Positions 60,888 through 64,000 of a stretch of 64,000 nt of DNA are shown piece by piece; the stretch's first letter is position 1; each line of letters begins with the position of its first letter. The stretch lies in contig CAVPFX010000001.1 of NCBI GenBank assembly GCA_963703895.1, positions 433,439-497,438 of the forward strand, written 5' to 3'. The notes beneath the pieces were generated by a model. That model worked only from the letters and a program-made list of their open reading frames with translations, was not told the DNA's origin and made no database searches. Origin of the DNA: VRUE01 sp963703895 (GTDB lineage Bacteria; Actinomycetota; Thermoleophilia; Solirubrobacterales; 70-9). Position numbers and translations under genes: made by a program.

Positions 60888-62045
60888 TTAGCCCTGCGGT
60901 CGTTTGCCCAATGTCACATTGACCTGCTCGCGGTCTCCGTCGTGCAGGACCTCGAGGTGCACGGTCTGGCCGGGCTGATGGGCCGAGATGTAGCGGGCGA
61001 GATCGTCGGGCCGGACGACCGGATGGCCGTCGATCGAGAGGATCACGTCGCCGCCCGTTTCGTAGGGGATCGCCTGGAAGGTCAAGCTGATCGTCTGCCG
61101 CCCTCGAGCCCCGCCTTGTCGGCCGGGCCGCCGGGCACGACTTCGGAGAGCAGGCCGCCGTGGTCGGTGTCGAGGCCGAGCTTGTCGGCGAGCTGGGGGT
61201 AGATCGCCTGGGTGGCGACGCCGATGTAGGCGTATTCGGCTTCGCCCTTCTCTTCCAGCTGGGCGACCGAGCGCTTGATCGCCGAGACCGGCACGGCGAA
61301 GCCGACACCCGAGTTGGAGCCGGAGTTGGTCTCGATCTGCTCGTTGATGCCGAGCACGCGGGCACCGGCGTCGAGCAGCGGGCCGCCGGAGTTGCCGGGG
61401 TTGATCGAGGCATCGGTCTGGATCGCTCCCTCGATCTGGAACTTGGTCAGCGATTCGACCGAGCGGTCGAGCGCCGAGACGACACCGACCGAGAGCGACT
61501 GCTGCTCGCCGAAGGGGCTGCCGATCGCCGCCACCGGCTGGCCGACGACGAGGCTCGCTGTCGTCGCCGAGCTGCAGCGGGTGCAGATCGAAGCCGTCCG
61601 GCTCGACCTCGAGCAGGGCGACGTCGGCGAAGGGGTCGAAGCCGACGATCTTCGCCGGAACGGTGTTGCGGTCGGGGAACTCGACGAAGACTTCCTTGGC
61701 GGGCTTGCGCGAGCCGCTGGATTCGTCGGTGACCACGTGGGCGTTGGTGACGATGCGGCCGTCGGCATCGAGCACGAAGCCCGAGCCCTCGGCCGCACCG
61801 CCGCCGCCGCGGAAGATCGAGCGGATCGTGACCACTCCCGGCGAGGCCTCGCGGAAGACCTTGGCCGCGTCGAAGCCATGTGCGGCGGTCTGCACGGCCA
61901 CCTGTGGCGCCGCTCGGTGACCGTCGTCGTCTGGCTCGCCGTTTCGTTGCCGCTCTCCACCGCAGCCCGCGATTGCGAGAGCGATCACCAGCGCCGCCAA
62001 GCGGACGGCAACGTTTTGACCCCCTCCTTGGCGACTGCGCTGCAC
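60888..62045 (-). CDS. HtrA/DegP-like serine protease with PDZ domain (two compensating frameshifts)
   Basis: About 385 aa after repair. Lipoprotein-type start (LAALVIALAIAGCGGERQRN), then a trypsin-like domain with His in GRIVTNAHVVTDE, Asp in PFADVALLEVEPD and Ser in INPGNSGGPLLDAGARVLGI, then a PDZ domain (GGLLSEVVPGGPADKAGLEG; ETGGDVILSIDGHPVVRPDD) and HLEVLHDGDREQVNVTLGKR. The frame shifts at about 61551 and returns at about 61100, likely single-base errors that cancel. It is placed beside a two-component system, a common arrangement for envelope stress control. Confidence 0.85.
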   Translation of the reverse strand: MQRSRQGGGQNVAVRLAALVIALAIAGCGGERQRNGEPDDDGHRAAPQVAVQTAAHGFDAAKVFREASPGVVTIRSIFRGGGGAAEGSGFVLDADGRIVTNAHVVTDESSGSRKPAKEVFVEFPDRNTVPAKIVGFDPFADVALLEVEPDGFDLHPLQLGDDSEPRRRPAGGGDRQPLRRAAVALGRCRLGARPLGRIADQVPDRGSDPDRCLDQPRQLRRPAARRRCPRARHQRADRDQLRLQLGCRLRRAGLGDQALGRPAGREGRSRIRLHRRRHPGDLPPARRQARPRHRPRRPALRSRARRPGRQGGARGRQTISLTFQAIPYETGGDVILSIDGHPVVRPDDLARYISAHQPGQTVHLEVLHDGDREQVNVTLGKRPQG

Positions 62046-62048
62046 CTC

Positions 62049-63116
62049 TCACGCGGCAGCCCTGGGTACGGCCGCCGGTGTCGGCTCGGCGACCGCCGTG
62101 CGCGAGCGCGGCAGGTCTAGCGTGAAGGCGGTGAAGCGCTTGCTCGAGGCGATCGCGACGCGGCCCTCCATGCGCTGGGCAAGCTCGCGGGCGATCGCCA
62201 GGCCGAGCCCGGAGCCGCCGGCCGAGTCGGCGGTGTAGAAGCGCTCGAAGATGCGGCTGTGGACGCGCCGCGGGATGCCTGGACCGTCGTCGGAGACGGT
62301 CAGCTCGGCGCGGCGGTTGACGGAGTAGGTGGTCACGGTCACCTTGGTGCCCTCGGGGGTGTGGGTGAGGGCGTTGTCGAGCAGGATACGGATGACCTGG
62401 CGCACGCGGTCGGGGTCGGCGCTGGCGATCACCGGCTCCTCGGGGGTGCGCAGCTCCAGCCGGGAGCCGCGGCGGTCGGCCCGCGGCCCGAACTCGCGCG
62501 CCACTTCGCGGGCCAGGGTGCCGAGGTCGACGTTGTTGCTCTTCATCGCCACTGCGCCGGCATCGAGCTGGGAGAGGTCGAGCAGGTCGGCGGTGAGCTT
62601 GGTCAGGCGGACGATCTGTTCGCGCATCGTGTGCACGAACTCGGCCCGCTCCTCCGGGCTCGGGTCCTCGTCCTCGAGCAGCTCGACGAAGCCGCCGAGG
62701 CTGAAGATCGGCGTGCGCAGCTCGTGCGAGGCGTTGGCGATGAACTGCTTGCGGGCGCTGTCGAGCTCGGCGAGGCGGCGCTGCATCTCGTTGAAGGTGC
62801 GGGCGAGCTGGCCGAACTGGCCGACCGACGGAGATCGGGATCGGCGTTTCGAAGTTGCCGTCGGCGACCTTGCGCGCGGCGTCCTGGAGGCGGCGGATGC
62901 TGCGGCTGGCGAGGTACGCGTAGTAGCTGCCGCCGGCACCGGCGAAGATCAGCGACCGGGCCGCCGCCGGCGAGGATCTGGGCCTTGACTTCGCTCGAGC
63001 CGCTGGGGCCGCCGATCACGGCCGTGTAGCGTAGATGATCAGCGTCGTCGCGGCCGCGATGGCCACCGAGACGATGATGATCTGGTTGCCCCGCGAGTCA
63101 GCCTGAACCGCCGCAC
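62049..63116 (-). CDS. Sensor histidine kinase (several frameshifts)
   Basis: After repair, a membrane sensor: first helix (NQIIIVSVAIAAATTLIIYA), a second helix near LIFAGAGGSYYAYL, HAMP linker (RRLQDAARKVADGNFETPIP), dimerisation domain with phospho-acceptor His in NASHELRTPIFSLGGFVELL, and catalytic core with N-box IRILLDNALTHTPEGT, G1 VSDDGPGIP and G2 GGSGLGLAIARELAQ. Frames change near 63050, 62960 and 62825. The start GTG 63116 lies 3 nt after the response regulator stop, so they form one operon. Confidence 0.82.
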
Positions 63117-63119
63117 GAG

Positions 63120-63812
<693 letters not shown>

Positions 63813-63930
63813 AGGCACAGGGTATTCGCTACGAAACCCGCATATAGCGGAGTTGAAGCGGCCGCACCGAATCGACCGTTGGACAGATGTGCGAGTACCA
63901 ACTACTAAGGTTGCTGGGTAGAGAGCCGAT

Positions 63931-64000
63931 ATGAAGCGCAGGATGCAACCACGACAGTTGAAGAGCCTTGTCGAGACCGGGCACTACAGGCCTGAGCCCT
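63931..64000 (+). CDS. N-terminus of a small protein, possibly FlgM-like (partial)
   Basis: A frame from ATG 63931 reads MKRRMQPRQLKSLVETGHYR then PEP before the window ends. The wording LVETGHYRPEP resembles the start of FlgM-type anti-sigma or regulatory proteins in actinobacteria, which I recall only loosely. It diverges from the response regulator; the 112-nt gap 63819-63930 shows no clear promoter. Too short for firm naming. Confidence 0.35.
   Translation, partial: MKRRMQPRQLKSLVETGHYRPEP

Overview
The window is high-GC bacterial DNA around a chromosomal replication origin: recF-dnaN-dnaA read leftwards and rpmH-rnpA-yidD-yidC-khpB-rsmG-parA-parB read rightwards, with one parS site. GUG/UUG starts are frequent, genes overlap by 1-8 nt, and there are six Mce proteins, an MmpL-type RND protein, split menaquinol-type QcrB/QcrC and a DnaB intein. 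This points to a deep-branching actinobacterium; Thermoleophilia (Solirubrobacterales-like) is my best inference, but no marker here proves it.

Layout. 0-8 kb: origin, L34/RNase P/YidC island and ParAB. 8-18 kb: tRNA-Ile, DUF151, D-Ala-D-Ala ligase, an aminotransferase, a phosphodiesterase plus a membrane glycosyltransferase-like protein, YmdB-type phosphoesterase and an ABC-2 exporter. 18-28 kb: a rightward respiratory cluster, hemB - double AhbA/B-like protein - hemL - unknown - qcrABC - menG - polyprenyl synthase, then tatA-tatC. It supplies heme, quinone, the bc-type complex and the Tat machinery that its Rieske subunit appears to need. 28-31.3 kb: a small accessory patch ending at tRNA-Lys (papain/C39-like protein, HTH gene with an operator-like array, RHH protein, small membrane protein). 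31-44.5 kb: secreted four-cysteine protein, MmpL-like transporter and six consecutive mce genes. 44.5-50 kb: mazEF-like pair, dnaB with a 423-aa intein, a DnaC-like loader and purA. 50-55.5 kb: tandem lipoproteins, TetR regulator, three more paralogues of the four-cysteine secreted protein. 55.5-58 kb: rpsF-ssb-rpsR-rplI. 58-64 kb: OtsA and a TreT-like enzyme, HtrA-like protease, two-component system.

The most unusual finding is a set of intergenic palindromic elements whose 20-28 bp arms differ at every locus while their interiors are conserved. Class I (5317-5429, 11184-11301, 57961-58076) shares an interior CGTCTTGCACTTTTTCG/CGAAAAAGTTAAG pair. Class II (14339-14414, 18077-18151) shares an ACTCAG-plus-mini-hairpin interior. 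A sixth, different palindrome lies at 4608-4738. Three overlap coding ends or starts.

Many conserved genes, some essential (dnaB, rplI, the DnaC-like loader, htrA, the kinase and regulator), are broken by single-base indels, densest at 61-63.8 kb. This looks like uncorrected sequence error more than biology, so these entries are given as whole genes with the break stated.
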